Below, piece by piece: positions 1-10,001 of a stretch of 61,829 bases of DNA (the first letter of the stretch is position 1; the number at the start of each line of letters is the position of its first letter). Under the pieces are notes generated by a model. The model saw only the letters and a program-made list of their open reading frames with translations, was not told where the DNA came from and searched no databases. Position numbers and translations under genes: made by a program. Source of the stretch: Fomitopsis serialis (lineage: Eukaryota > Basidiomycota > Agaricomycetes > Polyporales > Fomitopsidaceae); contig NW_025955188.1 of the NCBI RefSeq assembly GCF_022376445.1, forward strand, positions 1 through 61,829, read 5' to 3'.

Positions 1-60
1 CCGATGACTCGGAGCCTGGAACTTGCAGCTCGCGAATGCCTCTCGGAACCCTGTGCTGCT

Positions 61-2021
61 ATGTTAACTCCTGGTAGGTCCACTGCCGTCCTCTCGCCCT
101 CGCTATCGCCCTAGGCCTCTCCCTGGCTGCATACACGGAGTACGTGCGGATACCGTTGAGCTCGAGTTTGTTCGGGATGGGTTCGTTGCCGGACTTGTAC
201 GAGGCGGAATTGAGGAGATCCAGGATGGTCTCAAGAGGAAGCGATTTACTAGTGTTGATCTCGTGAAGGTGCGCAGTTATCCCTCGCTTTCGTCTTTTGC
301 TTAGGCTTGACCTGAGCGCGTTCAGGCTTATCTCGCTCGCATCGACGAGGTCAACTGAACGGACCCGCATTACGCGCCGTCCTGGAGACCAATCCAAATG
401 TGCTGAGGCAGGCTGCTGAGCTCGACAAGGAGAGGGAAACCTCAGGGCCCGCGGTCCCTCCACGGCATCCCGATTCTGCTCAAAGACAACATCGCAACAC
501 TGCACAGCGAGGGTGCGCACCCCACACTTGCCTCCTTCGCAGCCTGTTAAAGTACCCCTACAGGCATGAACACCACCGCAGGGTCCTACGCCCTGCTCGG
601 CTCCGTCGTTGCCGGCGAGTCCTTCGTCGCCGCGCAGCTCCGCGCGGCGGGTGCGATCCTCCTGGGCAAGTGTACCCTCTCCGAGTGGGCGAACTGGCGC
701 GGCACGGTGCCCTCGGGTTTCTGCGGGCGCGGCGGCCACGGCACGAACCCGTACGTCCCGCTGGGCAACCCGTCCGGCTCGAGCTCGGGCAGCGGGATCG
801 CGGGCGCGGTGGGCCTCGCGACGGCCACGCTCGGCTCGGAGACGGACGGGTCGATCATCAGCCCGAGTGGTAACTGTAATGTGGTGGCCTCAAGCCGACG
901 GTGGGGCTTACTTCGCGCGCAGGGGTACGTGGTGCTGCTCTGGCTCAGACGTGTGAATGCTCAAGCGCTCACGGGTGACCGGCATGCCCAGTGATCCCAA
1001 TCTCAGAGCACCAGGATAGCGTCGGCCTCATGTGCCGCAGTGTCGCGGACTGCGCTATTGTCCTCTCGACCATCGCGGGGCGCGACCCGCACGACAGCTA
1101 CACGCTGAACCAGCCCGCGCAGGTGCCCGACTACACCAAGGCCCTCAAGAAAGACGGGCTCAGGGGCGTGCGTCTCGGCGTGCCGCGCAAGGTCCTCGAG
1201 GGCGTCGACGCGAACGTCCTGATTGCGTTCAACAAGGCGCTGAAGGACCTCACGGAACTCGGCGCGACAGTTGTCGACCCCGCAGACTTCGGAGATGGGT
1301 GGGACTACGAGGAGGTGCAAAATCGCGAGGACGTCGTACTCTGTGGGGACTTCAAGGTCAACATTCACAGTTACTTGTCTAAGCTCGTGGACGTCCCGAC
1401 GGGCGTGCGCACCCTTGCGGATCTTATCAAGTTCAACGAGGACAACAGGGAGAAGGAGCTTGTGGAGCCGTACTGGACGGACCAGGCGAGGTACGCTTGC
1501 GTCCCGCGTGTTTTCCTTGTTGTGTCTTGTGAATGACGCGACATTGGCAGGTTCGTCAAGTCCAATGGCGTGCACCAGGACCCGGCATTCTGGGAGGCAC
1601 TGGAGTGGGACTACCGCATGGGCAGGCAGGACGGCGTCGACGGCCTGCTGAAGAAGTACGGGGTCGACGCGATCCTCATCCCCACCGCCAGGGCGTCCCG
1701 TCCCGCCGCGGTCGCAGGCTATCCCGTCATCACTGGTCCGTCCTACTCCATGCAGCGTGTGCTATACAATGCTGACCTTGATAAACTTGTAGTGCCCCTC
1801 GGGTTCCAGCCCCCGACGTCGCGCTCACGGAGGCGAGCCCAACACGTATGAACGGCCCGAACATGCCCTTCGGGATCTCGTTCCTAGGAACGGCGTACAG
1901 CGAGTTCCAGCTCATCCAGTACGCGTATGCGTATGAGCAGGCGACGAAGCACCGGCTGGAGAAGAAGGCGTACCCGGAGGCGATACCGAAGACGCAGCTG
2001 GCGGACGTGATGGGCAAGTAG
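61..2021 (+). pseudogene. Broken amidase (amidase signature family)
   Basis: Amidase-signature enzymes hydrolyse amides with a Ser-cisSer-Lys triad. Visible pieces in order: a hydrophobic signal-like N-terminus (~85-150), the Lys motif LLKDNIAT (~475), the Gly/Ser loop NPSGSSSGSG (~768), LGSETDGSII (~832), then VIPISEHQDSVG, and a C-terminal block ending ADVMGK with TAG at 2019-2021. Five GT-AG introns fit: one after the VDLVK exon (~268), then 513-563, 925-991, 1491-1550 and 1736-1792. The frame breaks near 352, 445, 885, 925 and 1815, mostly one-base losses in G or C runs, and no ATG is in frame with the signal-like segment. Gene order and spacing are otherwise complete, so this is either a recent pseudogene or a poorly sequenced real gene. 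The family assignment is firm; the substrate is unknown. Confidence 0.85.
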
Positions 2022-2233
2022 TGGGGCAGCCCCACTGGGTAGATCGGTAGACAACGTGAGATGGCGTGGCGTAGCGTTAGGGTCTGACAAAGGGACAGAG
2101 GCTTCGCGGGCTGTATAGAAATCAGCTACGAGGAATGGTCCGTGGATTATAGGATACAAAGCGATGCATGCTATAGAAGAGAGTCCGAACTGTGCAGCTC
2201 TGATGTCCATGCAAAGGAACCGGCAAAGCGAGG

Positions 2234-2386
2234 CTACGGGTGTGCGCGAGGTCTGCGGCTGTAGACGTGCGCACGCTGTGACGGGACGGCATCGTTCACG
2301 GCGGCTAATTCTTGTCGTACAGGGGTGGGACTTGCAGTAGCTCCGAGGGCGGCGATTGCAAGGATGCAGAGCAGGAAGGCACGCAT
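2234..2386 (-). CDS. Small secreted peptide ORF (50 aa)
   Basis: A 50-codon ORF starts at ATG 2386-2384 and ends at TAG 2236-2234. Residues 1-19 (MRAFLLCILAIAALGATAS) form a textbook signal peptide with a small residue before the probable cut. The remaining ~31 residues are Arg/Pro/His-rich with no cysteines, and the end RAHP is not a CaaX motif. It could be the first exon of a longer gene, or chance. No family is recognised. It lies tail-to-tail with the amidase pseudogene, 212 bp away. Confidence 0.4.
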   Translation of the reverse strand: MRAFLLCILAIAALGATASPTPVRQELAAVNDAVPSQRAHVYSRRPRAHP

Positions 2387-3722
2387 GTCTGAATGCGGAT
2401 ATTTCCGCCTGTCAGCGTCGCGTGCGGCCCCAGCGGTCTCGCACTCACTGATAGAAGTATTAGCCTGCTAATTGATCAGCTAAGATCGGAGGCAAGACAT
2501 GGAAGTGGTATCGCTCACTGGAGAATACAATCTCAAGGACGTGAGGACGTCGTGGTGTCGTGTCGGGTCGTAGGTGCGATGCAGAAGTGCAGCGACCTCG
2601 TCTTCCTTGCGCAGTGCTCTTATTAATAGGAGAGCCAAGTATACGCTGTGCTAAGGATAGCAACAGGAGAGAGAATGAACGCAAAGACGCAAATTTTCAC
2701 GAGATCGTGAGATCGTGGGCCGGTGTGAAGTGCAGGAGAGGGGGGCGCAGAGCGTACGGGCATGCGTTGCCCACGACAGCCCGTTTTATGTGCGCGACAG
2801 TCGCCACGTCGCCTAAGCTGCGGAGGCGAAGAATGACCGAAGCAGACAAAGGGCGGCGACGCACAGCCAGCTGCAGTGCACGCGCAAAACACGCCGCAGA
2901 CGCCACAGCCCAAATGACGCGGTTTGAGGGGCGCAAGAACATTTCGCCGCTTCAATCCGACAATGCGGACATACTACCTCGCAGCTAACCGTTTGTAGAT
3001 GCTGTCGAACGCTAATCGTCGAAACTGTCCAGTCATGAGCATCTTGAGCGAAGAGAACAAGGTAAGTTATGTACTTACATGTGGTTTGACACGAGTGCGC
3101 AATGTCTAAGATTGCCAGTACTGACACAGGGTGCAAGCACCAACAAATAAGTGCCACAGCCTGCTACCCGGCCGCAGCCGGCCGCCCGACCAGGCCGACC
3201 TTGAGCTTGAGCGCTTGAACTTCCGATGGCTGGCCTGCTGCCTTACTGTACTGCGTTCAAAGAGCCTGAGGTCAATATCTCACTGCGATTCACAGTCGAC
3301 TCACTGCCTCTTTCTGATACTGAGGACATGCGCAGAGCTGGGATAATTGCGGAGCCTGAGGACGCGCTTGTGGGTTGATCCTAAGTGAACTGGAGGACTC
3401 GCACATGATGTTCTACATGAGCACTAGGTCACAATACTCACCTACCTCGACAGATGAGCTAGCATCTGGGCCAATGACTGTTACCACATTCCGGAATGAG
3501 CAAGGGGGGGCGAGGTGAGCGAAGGGACAGTGGAGCGATGAAAGTCGGTACAATCAAGCAAGGCGGAGATGGTAAAGAAATCGAACTGGCGAGTGTCAGG
3601 GAGCGTGTGTCCGCTGAGCCAGAGAGCATTTGAGGGCGCCATAGTATGGTGCCAGCATGAGCGCTGGGATCAAGAGGTGGCAGATGAACCACGGCATAAC
3701 AGAGTTGAAGTCGCGGGATGAC
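2387..3722. other. Intergenic DNA without recognisable gene
   Basis: Only short overlapping frames are seen on both strands, none with family motifs, plausible intron structure or a signal peptide. I see no tRNA-like fold or repeat array. It ends at the CAAGT target site of the chromovirus. Confidence 0.5.
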
Positions 3723-3727
3723 CAAGT

Positions 3728-3821
3728 TGTTACAAGTCGCCATGTTACGTACATTTTCATTTTCTTTTACTTGTTATCTCTAACCACCTCACGTGCATGA
3801 GGACCGGTTATGTACTGTACC
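3728..3821 (+). repeat. Chromovirus 5' LTR, first part
   Basis: The first 94 bp of the 5' LTR, identical to 17550-17643. The last five bases (GTACC, 3817-3821) were duplicated when the inner element inserted and recur at 10002-10006, where the LTR resumes. Confidence 0.95.
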
Positions 3822-4022
3822 TGTAATGGCGCCTCACTCGTCGTGCCTCGTATGCGCTGCACCCAGTCTCTATTCAAGGAGATCTGTCTACAGAGTGCAT
3901 ACAAAGCGGTGACGAGGTAAAGGCTGAGGTCTCGTAGGTGCACAGGCGCGCCATACGAGCCCTCAGGCAAACAATGACAAACATACAAGACGAGACATAC
4001 CGTAACGGGAATATCCGTTACA
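3822..4022 (-). repeat. Inner element 3' LTR
   Basis: 201 bp, identical to the copy at 9801-10001. On the plus strand it begins TGTAATGGCG and ends TCCGTTACA. The end holds a hairpin, GTAACGG pairing with CCGTTAC. Confidence 0.95.
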
Positions 4023-4249
4023 CCCTCCCCCACTGGACACGACCACGGGTCCCAGCGATAACCAGAGAAACAGATAGAAAAAAGGAAAAGGAAAGGAAAC
4101 ATATGCAACAACCCAACGGTGGTAGCAAGTGGCAAAACAAAGATGATGTTGAACTGTAGACAACGACATGCTAGATCGTGTCAGTGAGCAGACACAACCG
4201 TTCACCATTGTCATACATAACTCGATGGAGTTATGCAACCAGGAACGTA

Positions 4250-7200
4250 GACTACTACTCGGACTCGGAGTAGTAGTCTGCATCTTCCGAGTCACGGTTA
4301 CCCTCATCTTCGGCAGATAGTGCAGAAGAACTTTGGGTATCCTCCATCTCGGACTGCTCGTAGTAGTCAGAGACTACTACCGAGTTTGTCTCTTCAGACC
4401 CTGAACTTCGTGAGTACCATGAGCTATGGTGCTCGGACTCGGAGAAGTACTCCGACTCAATCTGGTCAGGGTACTCCTCACGAGTGGTGGTATGAGGCTC
4501 CTCATCAGAGGAGTTATACCAGTCGGAGTCATCCCGAGGTTGACTGCGAGGTGGTACAACAAGCCATCCCAGCTTGTTGTAGGCCCAATATCGCACCATC
4601 TCCATAGGTAATGGTGCAATGAGCAGAGGATCAAACTCGAGAGGAACCACTTCCAATTCCCTCTGGAAGTGGTCCCATGCTCGACGAGCAGCACGAGAAT
4701 ATGTCCCCGGTCGCGGGGACATCTCCTCGATGGCCTGTCCACAGCTGAGTGCAGATCTCTTGCAGTGAGCCCAAATGGCCCACTCGCCATCACTCGCCGC
4801 GGATTCAGCCTCGTCGAAATCGTGGTCGAGCTGGTCCGCGAGGAGGCTGAAACACAACTCGCGCAACACCTTGTCCATGGGCCATCGACTCACGTCAATG
4901 GTTACTGGACGATCCGGCGCAGTCGGTACTCGGTTCAATGCTGGTATGTCGCTGCGCGAGGTACTAACTTCCCGAGTGATGTCGTGGCCGCGACGGTCAC
5001 CTGTACTCTGTACGTCGAGTCGATCGCTCGATGCGCGTGGTACGGGTGGTACCTGTCTCGGTGTTCGACGTGAAGCTCGTACATCGAGCTCAACGCTGGA
5101 TGTACCGCCCGTGACTGCGTCCGATACCAGTACATCACTATATGATGTACTGGTGGTGTTGTGGAACAAGCGGTGGCCATTCGAGGCCCCGCTCCCTTCC
5201 CCTCTCAGGAGAGTACCCCCCCTCGTAGAGGAGGTATCTCCTCCTTGCACTCGCGCCGGCTCGGTCTCGGTACCAGCAGTAGTCGTTGAACGCTGCCGTT
5301 CACCTGAGCCCGATGATTCCAGCCCTCGCGGTGGCTGTTCCTTCTTACGGGCGCGCGACGACGCCCTGGTCGTCGCGTCATTCGATGCGGGCACATCACC
5401 CAGTAAGCCGGATGCACCCGCCACACCACACGGTCCAGGTAATTGTACCCGCGAGGACGAGGATTCGTCCTCGTCAATGGTCCCTTGCCCTGGAACTACC
5501 GACGTGACCTCGTCAGTCCCCGTCCCTTCATTTGACTGCGCTGGGTCCGGGGAAGAAGGCAGCACATCCGTCTTGGATGTGCTCGGCAGCAGGTACTGGT
5601 CTTGTTTGCTGAATGTGTCAAGTACCTCGCGGTACTTGGCGTGGTGTTCGTCGCCGTAATCCGCGGCCAGTCCACGTCGGTCTTCGAGGTGCTGCCCGTG
5701 GGCGCGACGTGCTGGTAGCACGTAGCGTCCCGTCGGTCGCCATTCGTTCTCGGGTGCAGCCTGTCGTACGTCTACCATGGTAGACGTCTCGGTCGACTGC
5801 TCGCGATCTACCAACTGGGGCTCATCCGCTTTCCCATCCTGACGTTCGTTCACGACGATTGAATGTTTCGTCCCAGCGCGACACGGCGGTGGCACTGCAA
5901 CCAAAGAAGATGAGTTGGCGAGTACCTCATGGTACTCGCCCTTGGCAGTCGGACAATCATGTCCGTCTGCCGTATGCTCTGAGTGCGAATCCAGTGGGTG
6001 TGCGAGTTCCCTGAGGTACTCGCACTCCTCCTTAAGAGGATGTTCAGCGGCACCTACATCGAGCATAGAGCTCGATGGCAGTGCCGCACCAGTCGTGACG
6101 AGGCGGGGCGAGTCGGTAGTGCATGTAGTATGCGTTCCGAACGCACCGCCATGCATGGCTGCTGATGCGACTACGCTGTCGCTTTGTGATGTGGGCGGAC
6201 CACCGTCGATTGCGACGACCTTCCGGGTGGTCGCGATCGACGCTGGTAGTAGTACAGTAGGTGATGGTGGCGGGGCGAGTACCGCGAGGTACTCGCCGTC
6301 CGAGTCGCCGCCGAACTCCTTAGCATAGACGTCGGTCGAGAGGCCCGACGTCTGTGCATGAGTCGTGACCGTGTTGGATACATCGGATGAGCTCGCTCGC
6401 TCGCCGATCGTACCGCGTTGCCTGGCTGTGCCAGGTGCGACCTGTAGGTCGCCTCCTGGGTCATCCGTGCCCTCGTCGTACGTGGTGGCTGCCACGACAA
6501 CCGCATTGGTTGTCGTGGTCGTCACAGATGGTGGTAGGGGGGCCGGAGATGGTGGTAGGGGCGGATTAGGTACGCCTAAAGGAGACGTACCTGTCGTCGA
6601 GCTATCCCGCTCGACTCGTTCGTCCTCTGTGCTTGCCCTGCACCCTTCCCCCTCTCCTCCGTCTACCGGAATCTTCCCGTCTGCCTCTCCTGCCTCCACG
6701 ACCTCATCGACGTCTCCCTCATCCCCGTCCTGATCCTTCGTTCGTCCTGCGCGCGACCTCCGGGGTGTGCTCGCGGTCTCCGACTCGATGGGCCTGTCGT
6801 AGTCGCCATGGGTGTCGGGGGCCGCGGGGAGGTCGATAGGATGTTGGGTGGGGTCCCCTAGGAGTGAGCCCTCGCCGAGAACTGTGAAGTTCTCGTCGGG
6901 TTGACGGTCGGGACACCGTTCTGGCGTGTCGGGGTCCGTAAGCGCCGGCTGCTGCACTAACGGTAGTGCAGCAATCAAGTCGCGATCTCGAGCTCGCGCA
7001 TTCGTTGGGAATACGCGAGCTTCGATCTGCGCGCTCGCCGGGGCGCCGGGGTCGCGAGTAGGGGGGTAGTGGTGGCTGGAGAGGTCGAGGTTGATGTCGA
7101 GATCGTTCGTAGGACCCGCCAGTTGAACCGCGTACGGTTCAGCTGCGCACGAGCGATTGCTCGGCCGCACGTCCGTCGGGGCGATGCGGCAGTCCTGCAC

Positions 7201-9440
7201 CGAGTTGAAGCGCAATGGGTTGCTGCTCTGAATGTGAGCGAGGTCCGCAGCTTCGTCCAGCCGGTCGAGGTCGTCTCGCGGGCTTGCCAGCTGAACCGCG
7301 ACCAGCTGAGCTTTCTCGAAGAGACCAGAGGCTTGCACTTCCGACAGGAAGTGCAAGTCTTCTTGAATGGTGTTCGCGCGCGGCTGGTGGCTGCTGGAGG
7401 TGTCGAAGTCGGAATCGTCCATGGAGTCTAGCAGTTGAACCGCGCGCGGTTCGGCTGCGCATGGACGGTCGCTCTGTCGCACGTCCGTTGGGGCGATACG
7501 TGCGTCCTGGGTCGCATGCGTGACGGTTCGGCAGCCTTCTGCGTCGACGTCGTGACCAGGCGATTGGCGGTCGTAGACGAGTTCGTCCGGGGAATCTGCC
7601 AGTTGAACCGTGGATGGTTCAGCTGCGCACTGAGGGTCGCTCGCCAGAAACCTTGCGGGATCGAGCGCGTTGCGGGAGAGATCGTCGGGGTCGCTCCATG
7701 GCTCGGCCAGCTGAACCAAGGGAGGTTCAGCTGTGCTGACACTGTCGGAGGCCTGCACTTCTGCAAGGACGTGCAGTCCTTCTTGATGCGCCGCTGGTCG
7801 CGCAGTATGGCTACCCGACGAGTTGTCAGTATCATGCGGCGGATGGTGATCACGAACGCCGTGTACGTCGAGCGACGAGCTAGACGTACACGCTGCATCG
7901 CATGCAGTCGAGGTCCAATTGGGCACGTTGGGCATGCATCGCTGCATGTCCATCGTGCCGCCTCGCGAATTGAAGGGTGTGCTCTCTTGAAGAGCGGGCT
8001 CGACCCCGGACAAGAAGGATGTCGAGATGGGTACGTCCATCAGGGGCGTACCTTCAGTTCTCGACCCTTCGTGCTGGTCGGTAGCGTGTACGTCGAGCAT
8101 CAAGCTCGGCGTACTCGCTCTCCATGGATCGGTGATGGACAAATGGGACACGTTGGACGTGCACTGCTGCGCGTCCCCTGTGTCGCTTTGCGAGATGGAC
8201 GGTACGACTGCGAGGTCGTCCCGTAGCACAGTCGTGCTATCTTGCGGAGCGGAAGGTACGACTTCGCAGTCGTACCTGGTTCCGTGACCAGCGGTACGCT
8301 CGACGAACTCCGTGTTCATCGATACGCACGCTGGCGGGGGTACTGGCACAGGCGGAGGCGAGGTGGGTACGTCCAGCATGGGCGTACCTTCGACTTGCGA
8401 GTCTTCCTGCTCGCTTTCCCTGCTCGCCCCGCACCCTTCCTCCCTCTCTCCCTTCGTGCCTTCCTCGCACCCTTCTCGTTCCTTCGGGATTTCCTCGCCG
8501 CCTCCACGATCCGCGTTCCTCGTGGTCCGCTCGGTCTTGCAGCTCGGCGCTGGGCTTGAACGCGCAGTGTTCAAGTCCTGGGTCGCGCGGCTGGGTTGCG
8601 TGTCGCCAGAGCCGCGGTATTGGTTGCCAGAGTCAAGACGCGAGTCGAGAGGGGTGAGGTGAGGAGCCGGGGAGGGAGGAATTGGCGATCTGGTACCGTG
8701 AGGTACCAGGTCGTCGGTCGCCACTGACTGGACTGGCGGTAGGTCAGCCAGCCATTCGCGAACGCGAGTTCGCACTCGCGTTGGGGCCGCGCGCGTGTCT
8801 GGTTCGCCAGACGGGCGCTCGAGGTGGCTGCCCAGAGAGTGGGAGTGGTCGAGGACGTGGAGTCGGTGGTGGCGGTCGAGTGCAGTGCGGTGAGCGCTAG
8901 CACTCAGGGCGCTCGCCACGGACCCGTGACGCTCGACGCCCGTAGGGTCGAGCGCGTCGCGCGTCGCGTCGAGCAAGTTGCTCGACATGGCGCGCACGTC
9001 ATTCGACAACGAATATATATTTTTTGTGTCGCGGCTCATCTCTGAACACGCGACGAGCGTATCTACACGCGTGGGCTCGTTCCCACTGCACACAGTACTA
9101 CTGTAGTACTGTGTGCCTATGCCCTCCCGGGTGCTGATGCGAGTCAGCTCCTGGTGCTGCTCGTTCAATCCAGGCACGAGCTCGACTACGGCTACGTTGT
9201 CGAGCTCGGCGCGCTCACCACTCCTCAGAGTGGTGCCGAGCTTCATCGGCTGGGTCGAAGCAGGTGGAGAGTCGGTCTCCGGGCGGTTTTGAGCGGGCTC
9301 GACATTGGGCTCGAGCCGCTCAGTGCGCGGTGCCTGTTCGACCTCACGGTCGGACGGCGCCTGCTCTGTGAGGGCTCCGGCTGAGTCCTCGCGGTGAGAG
9401 GACTCAGTCCGGGTGGTCTTCGTGCGAGAAGACCGACTGC
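4250..9440. repeat. Dense series of short DNA hairpins in the giant ORF
   Basis: More than forty near-perfect inverted repeats (arms 6-13 bp, loops 0-13 nt) sit roughly every 50-150 bp through the coding region. Clear cases: 4250-4260/4268-4278, 4360-4368/4372-4380, 5127-5137/5143-5153, 5452-5460/5465-5473, the 20-bp palindrome ACGTCTACCATGGTAGACGT at 5768-5787, 7332-7342/7347-7357, 7709-7717/7724-7732, 8255-8263/8268-8276 and 9088-9100/9104-9116. The repeat with arms GAACC/GGTTC recurs at ~7122, ~7434, ~7604 and 7709 and encodes the AEPxxVQL motif. Confidence 0.85.
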
Positions 9441-9654
9441 GGCTGCTGGCCTCGGACAGAGCGGCGTCGACCGTTGCCAGCAGTTCGGCCTCGAGTTGCT
9501 TGGATTCCTCGAGGGCTTTGTTGATCCGCTCTTGACTTGCGGCGAGCTTTGCTCGGACTTCCGCACGCAACGCCTTCAGCTTGCTGCGGGTTCCACTGTG
9601 GGACCCGCGGCTGCCTCGCGAAGGTGCGGACGGGGTGTTGGTCGACTCGGACAT
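4255..9654 (-). CDS. Giant ORF of inner LTR element (~1799 aa), unknown family
   Basis: An open frame with no stop runs from ATG 9654-9652 (MSESTNTPSA) to TAG at 4255. The frame stays open upstream into the LTR but has no ATG there. Residues ~10-65 are basic and then a heptad-like coiled coil (KLAASQERINKALEES). Most of the protein is disordered, rich in Ser/Thr/Pro/Asp/Glu, and built of degenerate repeats, for example CAAEPxxVQL and RIAPTDVR. A compact domain rich in Trp and hydrophobics sits near residues ~1620-1720 (VLRELCFSLLADQL ... EMVRYWAYNKLGWLVVPP), followed by an acidic Ser/Tyr tail. No gag, protease or polymerase signature is visible. A gag-like structural role is possible but is inference. 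Identical flanking LTRs and the open frame suggest recent activity. Confidence 0.8.
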   Translation of the reverse strand: MSESTNTPSAPSRGSRGSHSGTRSKLKALRAEVRAKLAASQERINKALEESKQLEAELLATVDAALSEASSRSRSSRTKTTRTESSHREDSAGALTEQAPSDREVEQAPRTERLEPNVEPAQNRPETDSPPASTQPMKLGTTLRSGERAELDNVAVVELVPGLNEQHQELTRISTREGIGTQYYSSTVCSGNEPTRVDTLVACSEMSRDTKNIYSLSNDVRAMSSNLLDATRDALDPTGVERHGSVASALSASAHRTALDRHHRLHVLDHSHSLGSHLERPSGEPDTRAAPTRVRTRVREWLADLPPVQSVATDDLVPHGTRSPIPPSPAPHLTPLDSRLDSGNQYRGSGDTQPSRATQDLNTARSSPAPSCKTERTTRNADRGGGEEIPKEREGCEEGTKGEREEGCGASRESEQEDSQVEGTPMLDVPTSPPPVPVPPPACVSMNTEFVERTAGHGTRYDCEVVPSAPQDSTTVLRDDLAVVPSISQSDTGDAQQCTSNVSHLSITDPWRASTPSLMLDVHATDQHEGSRTEGTPLMDVPISTSFLSGVEPALQESTPFNSRGGTMDMQRCMPNVPNWTSTACDAACTSSSSLDVHGVRDHHPPHDTDNSSGSHTARPAAHQEGLHVLAEVQASDSVSTAEPPLVQLAEPWSDPDDLSRNALDPARFLASDPQCAAEPSTVQLADSPDELVYDRQSPGHDVDAEGCRTVTHATQDARIAPTDVRQSDRPCAAEPRAVQLLDSMDDSDFDTSSSHQPRANTIQEDLHFLSEVQASGLFEKAQLVAVQLASPRDDLDRLDEAADLAHIQSSNPLRFNSVQDCRIAPTDVRPSNRSCAAEPYAVQLAGPTNDLDINLDLSSHHYPPTRDPGAPASAQIEARVFPTNARARDRDLIAALPLVQQPALTDPDTPERCPDRQPDENFTVLGEGSLLGDPTQHPIDLPAAPDTHGDYDRPIESETASTPRRSRAGRTKDQDGDEGDVDEVVEAGEADGKIPVDGGEGEGCRASTEDERVERDSSTTGTSPLGVPNPPLPPSPAPLPPSVTTTTTNAVVVAATTYDEGTDDPGGDLQVAPGTARQRGTIGERASSSDVSNTVTTHAQTSGLSTDVYAKEFGGDSDGEYLAVLAPPPSPTVLLPASIATTRKVVAIDGGPPTSQSDSVVASAAMHGGAFGTHTTCTTDSPRLVTTGAALPSSSMLDVGAAEHPLKEECEYLRELAHPLDSHSEHTADGHDCPTAKGEYHEVLANSSSLVAVPPPCRAGTKHSIVVNERQDGKADEPQLVDREQSTETSTMVDVRQAAPENEWRPTGRYVLPARRAHGQHLEDRRGLAADYGDEHHAKYREVLDTFSKQDQYLLPSTSKTDVLPSSPDPAQSNEGTGTDEVTSVVPGQGTIDEDESSSSRVQLPGPCGVAGASGLLGDVPASNDATTRASSRARKKEQPPRGLESSGSGERQRSTTTAGTETEPARVQGGDTSSTRGGTLLRGEGSGASNGHRLFHNTTSTSYSDVLVSDAVTGGTSSVELDVRASRRTPRQVPPVPRASSDRLDVQSTGDRRGHDITREVSTSRSDIPALNRVPTAPDRPVTIDVSRWPMDKVLRELCFSLLADQLDHDFDEAESAASDGEWAIWAHCKRSALSCGQAIEEMSPRPGTYSRAARRAWDHFQRELEVVPLEFDPLLIAPLPMEMVRYWAYNKLGWLVVPPRSQPRDDSDWYNSSDEEPHTTTREEYPDQIESEYFSESEHHSSWYSRSSGSEETNSVVVSDYYEQSEMEDTQSSSALSAEDEGNRDSEDADYYSESE

Positions 9655-9800
9655 CTTGTCGAGTTGTCGAGTTGGCCAGAAGGTGATCAAAGTAGCATAG
9701 AGGAGTTGTTGACGTCGATTAGCTAGATATCGAAGTCGGGTTTCGAGGTTGTTGCCTAGAGTAGATCCCCAGAGTAGAAGTCTTCTGGAGCGCAAAAAAG

Positions 9801-10001
9801 TGTAATGGCGCCTCACTCGTCGTGCCTCGTATGCGCTGCACCCAGTCTCTATTCAAGGAGATCTGTCTACAGAGTGCATACAAAGCGGTGACGAGGTAAA
9901 GGCTGAGGTCTCGTAGGTGCACAGGCGCGCCATACGAGCCCTCAGGCAAACAATGACAAACATACAAGACGAGACATACCGTAACGGGAATATCCGTTAC
10001 A
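9801..10001 (-). repeat. Inner element 5' LTR
   Basis: 201 bp, identical to 3822-4022. It is followed by the target duplication GTACC at 10002-10006 and then the rest of the chromovirus LTR. In the element's own orientation this is the upstream LTR, 147 bp before the giant ORF start. Confidence 0.95.

Larger units (their letters stand above)
3822..10001 (-). mobile_element. Non-autonomous LTR retroelement carrying one giant ORF
   Basis: A 6180-bp element inside the chromovirus 5' LTR. It has two 201-bp LTRs (3822-4022 and 9801-10001) that I read as identical, TGT...ACA ends, and a perfect 5-bp duplication GTACC (3817-3821 and 10002-10006). Minus orientation is supported by the single long ORF on that strand and by a polypurine tract (AGTGGGGGAGGG on the minus strand) directly against the LTR at 4023. 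There is no zinc knuckle, protease, reverse transcriptase, RNase H or integrase. It must therefore be mobilised in trans, probably by a Gypsy-type element because the duplication is 5 bp. I found no convincing primer-binding site. Confidence 0.88.

Noticed and set aside
59..739. 226-codon minus-strand frame over the amidase
   Set aside because: Antisense to clear amidase coding sequence, with no motif of its own.
4775..5659. 294-codon plus-strand frame inside the inner LTR element
   Set aside because: Shadow of the giant minus-strand ORF; composition mirrors the disordered repeats and no motif is seen.
9770..9800. tRNA or self primer-binding site of the inner LTR element
   Set aside because: The minus-strand sequence after the LTR (CTTTTTTGCGCTCC) has only a 6-nt match to the LTR and no tRNA match I recognise.
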